33,071 nucleotides of DNA from GCA-002697625 sp002697625 (GTDB lineage: Bacteria > Bacteroidota > Bacteroidia > Flavobacteriales > BACL11). Positions 1 to 8,515 of this stretch are shown here, one piece after another. The first letter of the stretch is position 1; the number at the start of each line of letters is the position of its first letter. The position numbers and the translations under genes are program-made. The stretch covers positions 1-33,071 of the forward strand of contig CAXFOB010000012.1 of NCBI GenBank assembly GCA_964004625.1. Reading direction: 5' to 3'. The notes below the pieces were generated by a model. The model made no database searches, was not told the DNA's origin, and worked only from the letters and a program-made list of their open reading frames with translations.

Positions 1-2382
1 TTTAAGATTATCAACACGAGAGGGTTTAATAGCACCTCTCCAGTTCGTTCTTTACAAATAATTGATGGAGTTGACAACCAAGCACCAGGAATGAATTTCT
101 CGTTAGGAAATTTCTTAGGTGCTTCGGAGTTAGACATACTAAAAGTAGAAATTATACAAGGAGCTAGTTCCGCTTATTTTGGTCCTAATGCCTTTAATGG
201 TGTAATAAAGATGGATACTAAAAATCCTTTTGTTCATACTGGATTAAGTTTTCAATCAAAATTTGGCAGTAGAAATTTATTTGAAAATTCTTTCAGGTTA
301 GCAGAAAAATTTCAGAATCAACAAGGAGAAGATATTTTTGCCTATAAAATTAATTTTTCGTACATGAAAGCTCATGATTGGGAGGCAGATAATATGGCAC
401 AAGTTGATGGAACAGAAGCACATATCAATAATCCTGGAGGTTATGACGCAGTAAATAGATATGGAGATGAAGATACTGATGGAGATTACAATGATCTAAG
501 AAATCTTAAACCTGATCAATATAAAGATTTTGGGGGATTAGGAGTGTTTCACCGAACAGGATATATGGAAAAAGATATTGTAGATTATAATACTAATAAT
601 TTAAAATTTTCATCATCATTACATTATAATATAAAACCTGAAATTGAAATGATGTACAAATTCAATTATGGGACAGGAACTACAGTATATCAGGGAGATA
701 ACCGATTTAGTCTGAAAAATATTCAGTTTTTCCAAAACATCATGGAAGTAAAGAAAGAAGATCAGTTTTTTGTTCGCGCTTATCGCTCACAAGAAGACGC
801 TGGAAATAGTTATGACGCTGTTTTTACCGCAATAAAATTACAAGAGCATAATCTAATTTCCAATCAAAACTGGTATAGTTCCTACAAAAACAACTGGAAA
901 AATAATTTTTCATTGGAAAATTTGGGATGGAGTGAGTATGAGTCTGATGGTTATTTTAATGAATTTGGGATTTGGGTAGGTGTGCATACATTTAATGGAG
1001 ACACAATTGAACTTATTGAATGGATGAGTTTAAGTGATTCTGTGTTAAATTCAAATACAGAGGAAATAATTGCACTCCATGAATTAACAAGGTCTCAAAC
1101 AGATATAGAAACAAATAGGTTAATCCCTGGAACTGAAGAATTTACAAGTGCACTTAATGTTATTACTTCAAAAACTCCTATTGAAGGAGGTACAGGTTTT
1201 TATGATAAATCTGCATTAAATCATTTTCATACGGAATACCAATTACATCCTAAATTTGCTGATATAAAGATTGGAGCAAACTTCCGTCTGTATTCACCTG
1301 ACTCAAAAGGGTCTATTTTTATGGATACCACTTCAAAAATTTCTAATACAGAATATGGTATTTACTCTGGTTTTGAGAAAGATTTATTTCTAGAAAAATT
1401 AAAAGTAAATGGAACATTCCGAATGGATAAAAATGAGAATTTTGATTTTAACTTTTCACCAGCAGCATCCTTAGTCTATAAATCTAGTGAAACAGATATT
1501 ATTCGTTTCTCCTTTTCGTCTGCAATAAGAAACCCTACACTATCCGATCAATATTTATTTTACAATGTTGGAAGAGCAATTTTAATTGGAAATCTAAATG
1601 GACATGGCGTAGATTATGGGGAAAACTTAGTTACTGTACAGTCATTAATTAATTATTACCTACCTAGATTAGAAGATAGAAGTCAAGATAGTTTAAAGTT
1701 CTTTAGTGTAGATCCAATAAGACCAGAGAAAGCAAAATCTACCGAAATTGGATATAGAACAACTCTTTTTGATAAAGTTTATATTGATGCTAATTATTAC
1801 TATTCTAAATATACTGATTTTATAGGATATAAAGTTGGAGTTAAATATCAAGCTGACACTTCAGGTGGAGGGTATGATATATCTTCTCCTTCTATACAAG
1901 CTTACCGTATGGCTGCAAATGCTGAGAATATAGTCACAACCCAAGGAGCTTCTATTGGTTTAAACTATTATATTTCTACTCAATTTACTTTTAATGGAAA
2001 TTATAGTTGGAATAAACTAAATGAAAAAGGAACAGAAGATCCTATCATACCAGCATATAATACACCTGAACACAAATTTAATATAGGATTTGCTGGTAGA
2101 GATATAAATTTCAGTTCAAATCATATGATTCTTAGAAATTTTGCTTTTAATATAAATTATAAATGGGTAGAAGGATTTACTTATGAAGGGTCTCCTCAAT
2201 TTACAGGACAGGTTCCAACTTATGATATTGTAGACATTCAAATAAGTAAAAAAATACCTGAATTTAATACAACTCTTAAACTAGGTAGTTCTAACTTACT
2301 TAATAATCTACATTTTGAAGTATATGGAGGACCTTATATTGGAAGAATGAATTACATATCTCTACTTTTTGAATTGAAATAA
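1..2382 (+). CDS. TonB-dependent outer-membrane receptor, 5' end missing
   Basis: The frame is open from the first base, so the gene begins before the window; 793 residues are visible. The first residues carry typical plug-domain text: TRGFNS, then LQIIDGVDNQ, then VEIIQGASSAYFGPNAFNGVI. The rest is a long run of alternating aromatic and polar strands, as expected of a 22-strand TonB-dependent barrel. Such receptors import large or scarce ligands (metal chelates, oligosaccharides, peptides) across the outer membrane using TonB energy. No SusD-like partner follows; instead a T9SS-secreted protein starts 38 bases downstream, so the two may act on one substrate. The ligand cannot be told. The N-terminal signal peptide and any CarboxypepD_reg domain lie outside the window. 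The family is clear; the substrate is unknown. Confidence 0.93.
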   Translation, partial: FKIINTRGFNSTSPVRSLQIIDGVDNQAPGMNFSLGNFLGASELDILKVEIIQGASSAYFGPNAFNGVIKMDTKNPFVHTGLSFQSKFGSRNLFENSFRLAEKFQNQQGEDIFAYKINFSYMKAHDWEADNMAQVDGTEAHINNPGGYDAVNRYGDEDTDGDYNDLRNLKPDQYKDFGGLGVFHRTGYMEKDIVDYNTNNLKFSSSLHYNIKPEIEMMYKFNYGTGTTVYQGDNRFSLKNIQFFQNIMEVKKEDQFFVRAYRSQEDAGNSYDAVFTAIKLQEHNLISNQNWYSSYKNNWKNNFSLENLGWSEYESDGYFNEFGIWVGVHTFNGDTIELIEWMSLSDSVLNSNTEEIIALHELTRSQTDIETNRLIPGTEEFTSALNVITSKTPIEGGTGFYDKSALNHFHTEYQLHPKFADIKIGANFRLYSPDSKGSIFMDTTSKISNTEYGIYSGFEKDLFLEKLKVNGTFRMDKNENFDFNFSPAASLVYKSSETDIIRFSFSSAIRNPTLSDQYLFYNVGRAILIGNLNGHGVDYGENLVTVQSLINYYLPRLEDRSQDSLKFFSVDPIRPEKAKSTEIGYRTTLFDKVYIDANYYYSKYTDFIGYKVGVKYQADTSGGGYDISSPSIQAYRMAANAENIVTTQGASIGLNYYISTQFTFNGNYSWNKLNEKGTEDPIIPAYNTPEHKFNIGFAGRDINFSSNHMILRNFAFNINYKWVEGFTYEGSPQFTGQVPTYDIVDIQISKKIPEFNTTLKLGSSNLLNNLHFEVYGGPYIGRMNYISLLFELK

Positions 2383-2420
2383 ATTCACTATTATTGTAAA
2401 ATAAATAAAAACTAAGTATT

Positions 2421-4064
2421 ATGAAAAAAAATCTACAAAATTTACTGGCAGTTTCTATCTTACTTTTAGGATTAACTGCTAATTCACAAGACCGATATCT
2501 GGATGAAGTTTTTACAGATATAGAACTAACGGACAGTGTTGTGTTTGCACAGAATGTTAGTATAGAGCCTCTGCTAATAGGTTTAAGTCCAGCGCTAATG
2601 CCAATTTTATGTGACATCTACCAACCAGCTGGCGATACTTTAACAAATAGACCAGTTATTATTGTATCACATACAGGATCTTTTCTTCCTCCGGTTGCGA
2701 ATGGTCAACCTACTGGATCCATAAAAGATTCTTCAATCGTAGAACAATGTACTAGATGGGCTAAAAAAGGATATGTAGCTATTGCAATGGGTAATAGATT
2801 AGGATGGAACCCAGTTTCTACAGATCAAAATGTTAGAACATCAACTTTATTACAAGCTGCTTATAGAGGAATTCAAGATGCAAAAGCTATGGTTAGATAT
2901 ATGAGAATGACAGAAGACAACGGAAATCCTTATGGAATTGACCCTAATAAAATTGTGTTAGGAGGTCAGGGTACAGGAGCTTATATCTCCTTGGGATATG
3001 CAACATTAGATAATGCTGGGGTTGAACTAAATTTACCTAAATTTATAGACTTTTCAAACCCATCAATGCCGGCTCCATATGTAGTTCCATACTTTTTTGG
3101 GAATATTGATGGTACTGATTTAACATATGCACCCTTATACGATACTCTAGGCAATATGATTCCTATTTTAGATACCTCTGGTAATATTCTTGGATTTCAA
3201 GTTGATTCTACAATGCCTCTTAACATCCCAAATCATCCTCAATACTCTAATGATATAAATATGGTATTTAATCTTGGAGGAGCTCTAGCTGATATTTCAT
3301 GGTTAGAAGCAGGAGATGTCCCTATTGTTTCTTTTCATTGTGAAAATGATCAATATGCTCCAATTGACACAGGTGACGTCATAGTTCCAACTACAGGTGA
3401 CTTTGTTGTAGAAGTTATGGGTAGTAGAACCGTACAACATTATTCCAATCAGTATGGAAATAATGATATCTTTATAAACGCAGGCTTTACCGACGTATAT
3501 ACTACTACTGCATCTAATGATAATAGTGGTTATGAAGGGTTATATGTATTTAAAACACCTGCTCCATCTACAACTCCAAATGCATTTGGAGAATTGGAAG
3601 AAGAACAAGGAGCACCTTGGGATTGGTGGGATAATAACATGTATGATTTAATGTTTCAAGCGGTAAATCAAGCACCTGCTGGATATGGTGCAGCTAACTC
3701 TATCCTAGGAAACCCTGATATGTCAGCTGCTAAAGGAAGAACTTATATAGACACAATTCAAGGTTATTTAAATCCTAGAATATACGTTGCCTTAAACTTA
3801 GGAAATGCTTTATCTGTTCATAATGTAATAGATCATTCGACAAACATGTACCCTAACCCTACAAAAAAGAATATTACTATAACAAATAGTAACTTTGTAA
3901 TAAATTCTGTTGAACTTTATAATATTTCAGGACAAAAGGTTAGATCTGAAATTGTAAATTCTATGCAAACTAACTTAAATGTAAGTGACTTAAAAAAGGG
4001 GATTTATATTATGAATATCAAAGCAAATGATACTTTTATAAAAAGAAAAGTAATTATAGAATAA
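2421..4064 (+). CDS. Secreted alpha/beta-hydrolase-like protein with T9SS type A sorting domain
   Basis: A protein of 547 residues. It starts with a signal peptide (MKKN, then a hydrophobic stretch ending near ANSQ, residues 1-23). The body resembles an alpha/beta hydrolase: strand VIIVSH then TGSF near residue 80, a nucleophile-elbow-like LGGQGTGAY at 180-188, and an acid-loop-like HCENDQYAP. At the elbow (G182-Q-G-T-G186) the usual Ser is Gly184, so classical esterase activity is doubtful. From about residue 475 there is a typical T9SS type A tail: YPNP at 477-480, LYNISGQKV, LKKGIYIMNI, then a basic end. Such tails send proteins across the outer membrane to the surface or medium. A TonB-dependent receptor gene lies 38 bases upstream and a strong terminator follows, so the pair probably forms one unit. 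A weak -7-like box TATTATTG (2389-2396) precedes it. Enzyme or binding protein cannot be decided. Confidence 0.8.
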   Translation: MKKNLQNLLAVSILLLGLTANSQDRYLDEVFTDIELTDSVVFAQNVSIEPLLIGLSPALMPILCDIYQPAGDTLTNRPVIIVSHTGSFLPPVANGQPTGSIKDSSIVEQCTRWAKKGYVAIAMGNRLGWNPVSTDQNVRTSTLLQAAYRGIQDAKAMVRYMRMTEDNGNPYGIDPNKIVLGGQGTGAYISLGYATLDNAGVELNLPKFIDFSNPSMPAPYVVPYFFGNIDGTDLTYAPLYDTLGNMIPILDTSGNILGFQVDSTMPLNIPNHPQYSNDINMVFNLGGALADISWLEAGDVPIVSFHCENDQYAPIDTGDVIVPTTGDFVVEVMGSRTVQHYSNQYGNNDIFINAGFTDVYTTTASNDNSGYEGLYVFKTPAPSTTPNAFGELEEEQGAPWDWWDNNMYDLMFQAVNQAPAGYGAANSILGNPDMSAAKGRTYIDTIQGYLNPRIYVALNLGNALSVHNVIDHSTNMYPNPTKKNITITNSNFVINSVELYNISGQKVRSEIVNSMQTNLNVSDLKKGIYIMNIKANDTFIKRKVIIE

Positions 4065-4085
4065 CGAAAAGATATAATTTTATAT

Positions 4086-4116
4086 AAAAAGCCCTCTTTT
4101 ATGAGGGCTTTTTTTT
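4086..4116 (+). terminator. Rho-independent terminator after the T9SS protein gene
   Basis: Perfect 11-bp hairpin: 4086-4096 (AAAAAGCCCTC) pairs with 4103-4113, with the six-base loop TTTTAT at 4097-4102. The GC core is six pairs and the T run extends to 4116. It separates the receptor/secreted-protein unit from recQ. The A run on the 5' side would also allow some termination from the opposite strand. Confidence 0.92.
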
Positions 4117-4123
4117 ATTTTCG
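4116..4123 (+). promoter_or_regulatory. Putative -7 box of recQ promoter (TATTTTCG)
   Basis: TATTTTCG differs by one base from the Bacteroidota consensus TAnnTTTG. It begins in the T run of the terminator and ends five bases before the recQ ATG at 4129, so a transcript from it would have almost no leader. No convincing -33 TTTG is seen. Confidence 0.4.
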
Positions 4124-4128
4124 TATTT

Positions 4129-5853
4129 ATGCTATCATCAATAGAAATATTAAAGAAATATTGGAACTTCCAAAGCTTTCGTGTTAATCAAGAGGAAATT
4201 ATTAATGCAGTTCTAGAAAAGAAGGATACTCTTGCATTACTACCTACAGGAGGAGGAAAATCAATATGTTACCAAGTTCCAGCATTAATACAAGATGGTG
4301 TTTGTATAGTAGTCTCTCCACTTATTTCCTTAATGAAAGATCAGGTAGAAAATATAAAGAAAAAGAAAATAAAAGCAGTTGCAATAACTTCTGAATTAAA
4401 TTATAGAGAATTAGATATAGCATTAACTAATTGTATTTTCGGAAATTATAAATTTCTATATTTATCCCCAGAACGTCTTCAGAATGAGTTAGTCTTAAAC
4501 AAGATTTCTGAAATGAATATAAATTTAATTGCAGTTGATGAAGCACATTGCATTTCTGAATGGGGACACGATTTTCGCCCTTCTTATAGAAATATCTCTG
4601 AAATAAGAAACATCTTTCCCAACACACCGATTTTAGCTCTAACTGCGACTGCTACACCAATAGTATCTAAGGATATTCAAGAAAATTTACAATTTAAAAT
4701 CAAGAACTTAATCCAGTCCTCATTTACTAGAAAAAACCTATCTTACCTAGTAATAAAAGAGCAGGACAAGAAAAATAAATTAATAAATATCCTCAACAAA
4801 GTAAAAGGAAGTGCAATTGTATATGTGAAAAGCAGAAAGGATAGTGAAGAAATCAGTAAAATATTAACGGATAACAAAATAAGCTCTAATTATTATCATG
4901 CTGGAATAAAAATATCCGAAAGGAATAGAAGGCAAGATAGTTGGAAAAAATCAGATACTAGAGTTATAGTAGCCACAAACGCATTTGGAATGGGAATTGA
5001 TAAACCTGATGTAAGATTAGTTATTCATTATCATATACCCTCGACCATTGAATCTTATTTTCAGGAAACCGGAAGAGCTGGAAGAGATGAACAAAATGCT
5101 TATGCTGTTTTATTATACAACAATACCGATATTAAATATTTAAGAGACTTAGTAGAATTACATTTCCCAACAATTGATGAAATTAAAATCACTTATCAAA
5201 AATTAGCAGATTATTTTCAGTTGGCTATTCATAATGGAAAAGATGAAAGTTTTGATTTTGATTTGTTAGAATTCTGTACTAAAAACAAAATAAATAGTTT
5301 AAAAACATATAATGTATTGAAATACCTAGAGAAAGAGAATTATTTAAAACTTTCAAATATTCAGAATAACAGATCAAGAATTTGTTTTACTATTAATCAT
5401 ACAGAATTGATACGTTTCCAGTCCTCAAACAAAGTTTTTACTCCAATTATTAAATTATTATTACGATCTTATAGTGGACTATTTGATAATGAAATAAATA
5501 TTAATGAAAATATTCTTGCAGCTAGATTAAAAACTACTGAAAATAAAATATCAGAATCTCTATTGAGGCTTGAAAAACTTGAAGTATTAAATTATATTCC
5601 TAAAAAACAAGGAACACAAATTTTATACATTCAGAATAGAGTTGAAAACAAGTATCTTGTTTTATCTGAAGAGAAATTACTGGAAAGAAGAAATTCTGAA
5701 ATACAAAGAATGAATTTTATTCTTAATTATTCTGGACAAAAAACAAATTGTAGGACAAAAATACTCCTCTCCTACTTCGGTGAAGAACAACAAGAAGCAT
5801 GTGGAAAATGTGATGTTTGTAGAAATAATAATAAATTACTTGATAGAAAATAA
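4129..5853 (+). CDS. recQ: RecQ-type ATP-dependent DNA helicase
   Basis: A 574-residue superfamily 2 helicase that unwinds DNA 3' to 5' in recombination and fork repair. Walker A LLPTGGGKS (Lys44), motif II DEAH at 137-140 followed by the RecQ-specific CISEWGHDFRPSYR, motif V near GIDKPDVRLVIHY, and motif VI QETGRAGRD are all present. A winged-helix-like segment follows the helicase core. The four zinc-binding cysteines (C541, C558, C561, C564, the last three in CGKCDVC) are at the extreme C-terminus, not directly after the helicase core as in E. coli RecQ. There is no HRDC domain. This matches my recollection of a shorter RecQ type in Bacteroidota, though I could not compare sequences. The gene stands between a terminator and the fmt promoter region. 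Confidence 0.95.
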   Translation: MLSSIEILKKYWNFQSFRVNQEEIINAVLEKKDTLALLPTGGGKSICYQVPALIQDGVCIVVSPLISLMKDQVENIKKKKIKAVAITSELNYRELDIALTNCIFGNYKFLYLSPERLQNELVLNKISEMNINLIAVDEAHCISEWGHDFRPSYRNISEIRNIFPNTPILALTATATPIVSKDIQENLQFKIKNLIQSSFTRKNLSYLVIKEQDKKNKLINILNKVKGSAIVYVKSRKDSEEISKILTDNKISSNYYHAGIKISERNRRQDSWKKSDTRVIVATNAFGMGIDKPDVRLVIHYHIPSTIESYFQETGRAGRDEQNAYAVLLYNNTDIKYLRDLVELHFPTIDEIKITYQKLADYFQLAIHNGKDESFDFDLLEFCTKNKINSLKTYNVLKYLEKENYLKLSNIQNNRSRICFTINHTELIRFQSSNKVFTPIIKLLLRSYSGLFDNEININENILAARLKTTENKISESLLRLEKLEVLNYIPKKQGTQILYIQNRVENKYLVLSEEKLLERRNSEIQRMNFILNYSGQKTNCRTKILLSYFGEEQQEACGKCDVCRNNNKLLDRK

Positions 5854-5914
5854 TACTCTAATTTTAGATAAAAATAAATTTATTATAAAAACAAAGTTCA
5901 GGTATAACAAGTAT

Positions 5915-5922
5915 TATATTTG
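5915..5922 (+). promoter_or_regulatory. -7 promoter box for fmt-trmH (TATATTTG)
   Basis: Exact match to TAnnTTTG, 18 bases before the fmt ATG, giving a predicted leader of about 13 bases. No clear TTTG is seen at the expected -33 distance, so the call rests on the -7 element and its position in the 87-base gap after recQ. Confidence 0.6.
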
Positions 5923-5940
5923 TAAAAATTTTAATAGGAT

Positions 5941-6918
5941 ATGAGAATTGTATTTTTCGGGACACCAGGATTTGCAGCTAAAAACTTAAGTTTTCTACAT
6001 GAAAAAGGAATAAATATAATCTCTGTTGTAAGTGCTCCAGACAAGCCAAAAGGAAGAGGAAAAAAAATAATTTCCACAGATGTAAAACTAAAATCTAATG
6101 AATTAAATATTGAGGTGAAAACTCCATCATCTTTAAAAGATGAAAATTTTATTACAGAATTAAGATCATTAGAAGCAGACCTTTTTGTTGTAGTTGCCTT
6201 TAGGATGTTACCCAAAGAAGTCTGGACTATACCAAAGATGGGAACTATAAATTTACATACCTCTCTACTTCCAAATTACAGAGGAGCAGCTCCTATAAAC
6301 AGAGTTCTGATTAATGGAGAGAGAGAAACAGGTATAACTACATTTTTTATTGATGAAAAAATAGATTGTGGAGACATAATTCAACAAGAGAAAGTGGTTT
6401 TAACTAAAAATACAACTGCTGCACAATTACACAACATATTAATGAATAAAGGATCCAAACTTTTGTATTCTAGTATTAAAAATATTGAAAATAAAACTAT
6501 TTCTCCAATAATACAAAATCAAGATTTAGCAGTTAAAAATGCATCTAAATTATCCAAGGAATTAACTAAAATTGATTGGACTAAAGATTCTGTAGAAATA
6601 CATAATTTAATAAGAGGATTATCTCCTGTTTTAAATAAAGATAAAACTCTAAAAGATGTAGCAATTTGCCCTTCTTCTTGGTTTGTTCTAAAAAATGAAG
6701 AAGGTAAGGAAATGAGGGTCAAACTTCTATTAAGCAGACATTCATCAGAAACAAATGTATCCGGAACCTTAGAATCAGATCAGAAAACCTATTTAAAGGT
6801 TAATTTAAATAAAGGAAGTATCTATATTGAAAAATTACAAGTTGCTGGAAAAAATGCAATGAACATTTCTCAATTTCTATCAGGAAATAAGGTAAATGAT
6901 AAATGGACAGTATCCTAA
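5941..6918 (+). CDS. fmt: Methionyl-tRNA formyltransferase
   Basis: A 325-residue protein of normal family length. It transfers a formyl group from 10-formyltetrahydrofolate to Met-tRNAfMet for translation initiation. The N-terminal formyltransferase domain shows FGTPGFAA (6-13), a GRGKK loop for tRNA contact, the catalytic block NLHTSLLPNYRGAAPI with His106, and TGITTFFIDEKIDCGDII containing Asp145. The C-terminal domain (about 205-325) has the usual small barrel with GTLES and IYIEKLQVAGK. The end overlaps the trmH start by 16 bases, so the two are co-transcribed and probably translationally coupled. A consensus -7 box precedes the gene. Confidence 0.96.
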   Translation: MRIVFFGTPGFAAKNLSFLHEKGINIISVVSAPDKPKGRGKKIISTDVKLKSNELNIEVKTPSSLKDENFITELRSLEADLFVVVAFRMLPKEVWTIPKMGTINLHTSLLPNYRGAAPINRVLINGERETGITTFFIDEKIDCGDIIQQEKVVLTKNTTAAQLHNILMNKGSKLLYSSIKNIENKTISPIIQNQDLAVKNASKLSKELTKIDWTKDSVEIHNLIRGLSPVLNKDKTLKDVAICPSSWFVLKNEEGKEMRVKLLLSRHSSETNVSGTLESDQKTYLKVNLNKGSIYIEKLQVAGKNAMNISQFLSGNKVNDKWTVS

Positions 6919-7592
6919 AAATTGAATTAATAGAATATTTAAAATCTTTTGTAACAGAAGAAAGGATTAAGTTATTTGAAAAAAAATTAGCACATAGAAG
7001 TAAGAAACTCACTCTAGTACTAGAAGATGTATTCCAATCTAGAAATATTAGCGCAGCAATGCGGTCTGTAGATTGTTTTGGACTACAAGATATCCATATT
7101 ATTGAAAATAAAAATGAATTTGTTTCTGACAAAACAGTATCATTAGGATCTCGTAAATGGTTAAATGTTATACAACATAATAAGAAAAAAAATAACACTT
7201 CTGATTGTATAAAAAGACTCCAAAAGGAAGGGTATCAAATTATTGCAACAACACCACACGAGCCGGATATCAGTTTAGATGAAGTAGATATAGAAAACAA
7301 TAAAATTGCTATCCTATTAGGTACAGAACTTACAGGTCTTTCTGATAAAGCATTACAACTAGCTGATAAAAAGATGAGAATAAATATGTACGGATTTACC
7401 GAAAGTCTAAACATCTCTGTTGCCGCTGCAATTTGTTGTCAAAACTTAAGTAATCGAATGAGAAGAAAAGATGATAGTTGGAGAATAAAGGAAGAAGAGA
7501 AATTAGATATCATGTTAAACTGGTTGCGAAACACTATTAAATCCTCTTCAGAAATTGAGATAGATTTCATAAGAAAAAGAGATAATTTTTAA
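6903..7592 (+). CDS. trmH: TrmH-type tRNA 2'-O-ribose methyltransferase (SPOUT)
   Basis: A 229-residue SpoU/TrmH-family protein; this group methylates the ribose of G18 in tRNA with S-adenosylmethionine. Motif 1 RNISAAMRSVDCFG carries Arg47 and Asn48, motif 2 is LLGTELTGLSD near 138-148, and motif 3 is FTESLNISVAAA with Asn170, which together form the trefoil-knot SAM site. The basic C-terminal tail resembles the TrmH tRNA-binding extension. It starts inside the last codons of fmt (16-base overlap). Assignment to TrmH rather than another SpoU member rests on the VLEDVFQSRNISAAMRS block and the length. Confidence 0.9.
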   Translation: MDSILKIELIEYLKSFVTEERIKLFEKKLAHRSKKLTLVLEDVFQSRNISAAMRSVDCFGLQDIHIIENKNEFVSDKTVSLGSRKWLNVIQHNKKKNNTSDCIKRLQKEGYQIIATTPHEPDISLDEVDIENNKIAILLGTELTGLSDKALQLADKKMRINMYGFTESLNISVAAAICCQNLSNRMRRKDDSWRIKEEEKLDIMLNWLRNTIKSSSEIEIDFIRKRDNF

Positions 7593-7597
7593 TTTAC

Positions 7598-7605
7598 TAT
7601 CTTTG
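7598..7605 (+). promoter_or_regulatory. -7 promoter box for the THX gene (TATCTTTG)
   Basis: Exact TAnnTTTG match, six bases after the trmH stop and 23 bases before the THX ATG, giving a leader of about 18 bases. It suggests the ribosomal protein gene has its own promoter. Confidence 0.6.
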
Positions 7606-7628
7606 CTTGAAATAATAAAAATTAAATT

Positions 7629-7814
7629 ATGGGGAGAGGAGATAAAAAAACAAAAAAAGGAAAACGTTTCGCTGGTTCCTATGGTAGAGTCAGAGTTAGA
7701 AAAACAGATACAGAAAAATTTGTGGAAAAAGTACAAGAAACAAAAGATAAAATAAAAACAACTCCAAAGAAAAAAACTACTACTAAGAAAAAAACAAGTA
7801 AAAAAGAAGAATAA
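7629..7814 (+). CDS. 30S ribosomal protein THX
   Basis: A small, very basic protein of 61 residues. The N-terminal block MGRGDKKTKKGKRFAGSYGR followed by VRVRK is the hallmark of THX, which sits in the head of the 30S subunit. After about residue 27 it has a KT-rich tail ending KKEE, which is long for the family and low in complexity. It has its own consensus promoter box and runs tail to tail with pdxH (33-base gap). No good terminator hairpin is visible in that gap. Confidence 0.9.
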   Translation: MGRGDKKTKKGKRFAGSYGRVRVRKTDTEKFVEKVQETKDKIKTTPKKKTTTKKKTSKKEE

Positions 7815-7847
7815 GTTTCTAGAATTTTATTGAAAAGAGGTTGTTCC

Positions 7848-8492
7848 TTAAGGGGATAGCCTTTCTTTTTTCCATATATTGTCCAGCTTTGTATATAATA
7901 GTCTATCATGCAATCTTGATGGTCTTCCCTGCCAAAATTCAATTTTTTCAGGAATAATACAATATCCTCCCCAATTGATAGGTCTTTCAACATCTTTTCC
8001 CTTAAATTTATTCTCCACTTTTGCTTTTTTGTCATTAAAATCTTCATTTAAATCAACCACAGAGCTTTGTTTAGATACCCAAGCTCCTAGTTGACTCGAT
8101 CTAGGCCTACTACTGAAATAATTATCAGACATATTATCTGAAACCTTAATTGCTTTACCAACAATTCTGACTTGTTTTTCTAATTTTTGCCAAAAGAAGT
8201 TTGCAGAAACTAAATTATTTAACTCTATATCTTTTGCTTTTGAACTATTAAAATTTGTATAAAAAGTAAATCCATTCGTATCTAAACCTCTTAGCAAAAC
8301 TACTCTTGAATTTGGAATAGAATCTGGTGAAACAGTAGACAACACAAAGCATATTGCATTGTTTTTATCTATATCTAAAGCTAAATTTAACCAAGAATCG
8401 AATAATTTTAAAGGGTTATCTGGAGATGCTGCAAAGTTAATCTTTGATTTATCAAAATCCTCTCTAATATTTTTTATGTTATTTGATGGCAT
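7848..8492 (-). CDS. pdxH: Pyridoxamine/pyridoxine 5'-phosphate oxidase
   Basis: A 214-residue FMN enzyme that oxidises pyridoxine or pyridoxamine 5'-phosphate to pyridoxal 5'-phosphate. Family signatures in order: NAICFVLSTVSPDSIPNSRVVLLRG (FMN binding), GFTFYTNFNSSKAKDIE, the ANFFWQKLEKQVRIVGKA strand pair, SRPRSSQLGAWVSKQSS, and the C-terminal signature IEFWQGRPSRLHDR ending in RLSP, which packs in the active site. Length is normal. It lies 23 bases downstream of the acyltransferase gene on the same strand and is probably expressed with it. Confidence 0.96.
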   Translation of the reverse strand: MPSNNIKNIREDFDKSKINFAASPDNPLKLFDSWLNLALDIDKNNAICFVLSTVSPDSIPNSRVVLLRGLDTNGFTFYTNFNSSKAKDIELNNLVSANFFWQKLEKQVRIVGKAIKVSDNMSDNYFSSRPRSSQLGAWVSKQSSVVDLNEDFNDKKAKVENKFKGKDVERPINWGGYCIIPEKIEFWQGRPSRLHDRLLYTKLDNIWKKERLSP

Positions 8493-8515
8493 ATTAAAAA
8501 CAAAAGTACAATAAT

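Noticed and set aside
5854..5914. Terminator after recQ
   Set aside because: Only short AT palindromes are present; no GC-containing stem with a T run was found.
6800..7198. Minus-strand open frame of 132 codons
   Set aside because: It is antisense to the fmt/trmH junction, with no recognisable motif and a composition that mirrors the real genes.
7679..8047. Minus-strand open frame of 122 codons
   Set aside because: It overlaps pdxH in another frame and THX in antisense; it has no family features.
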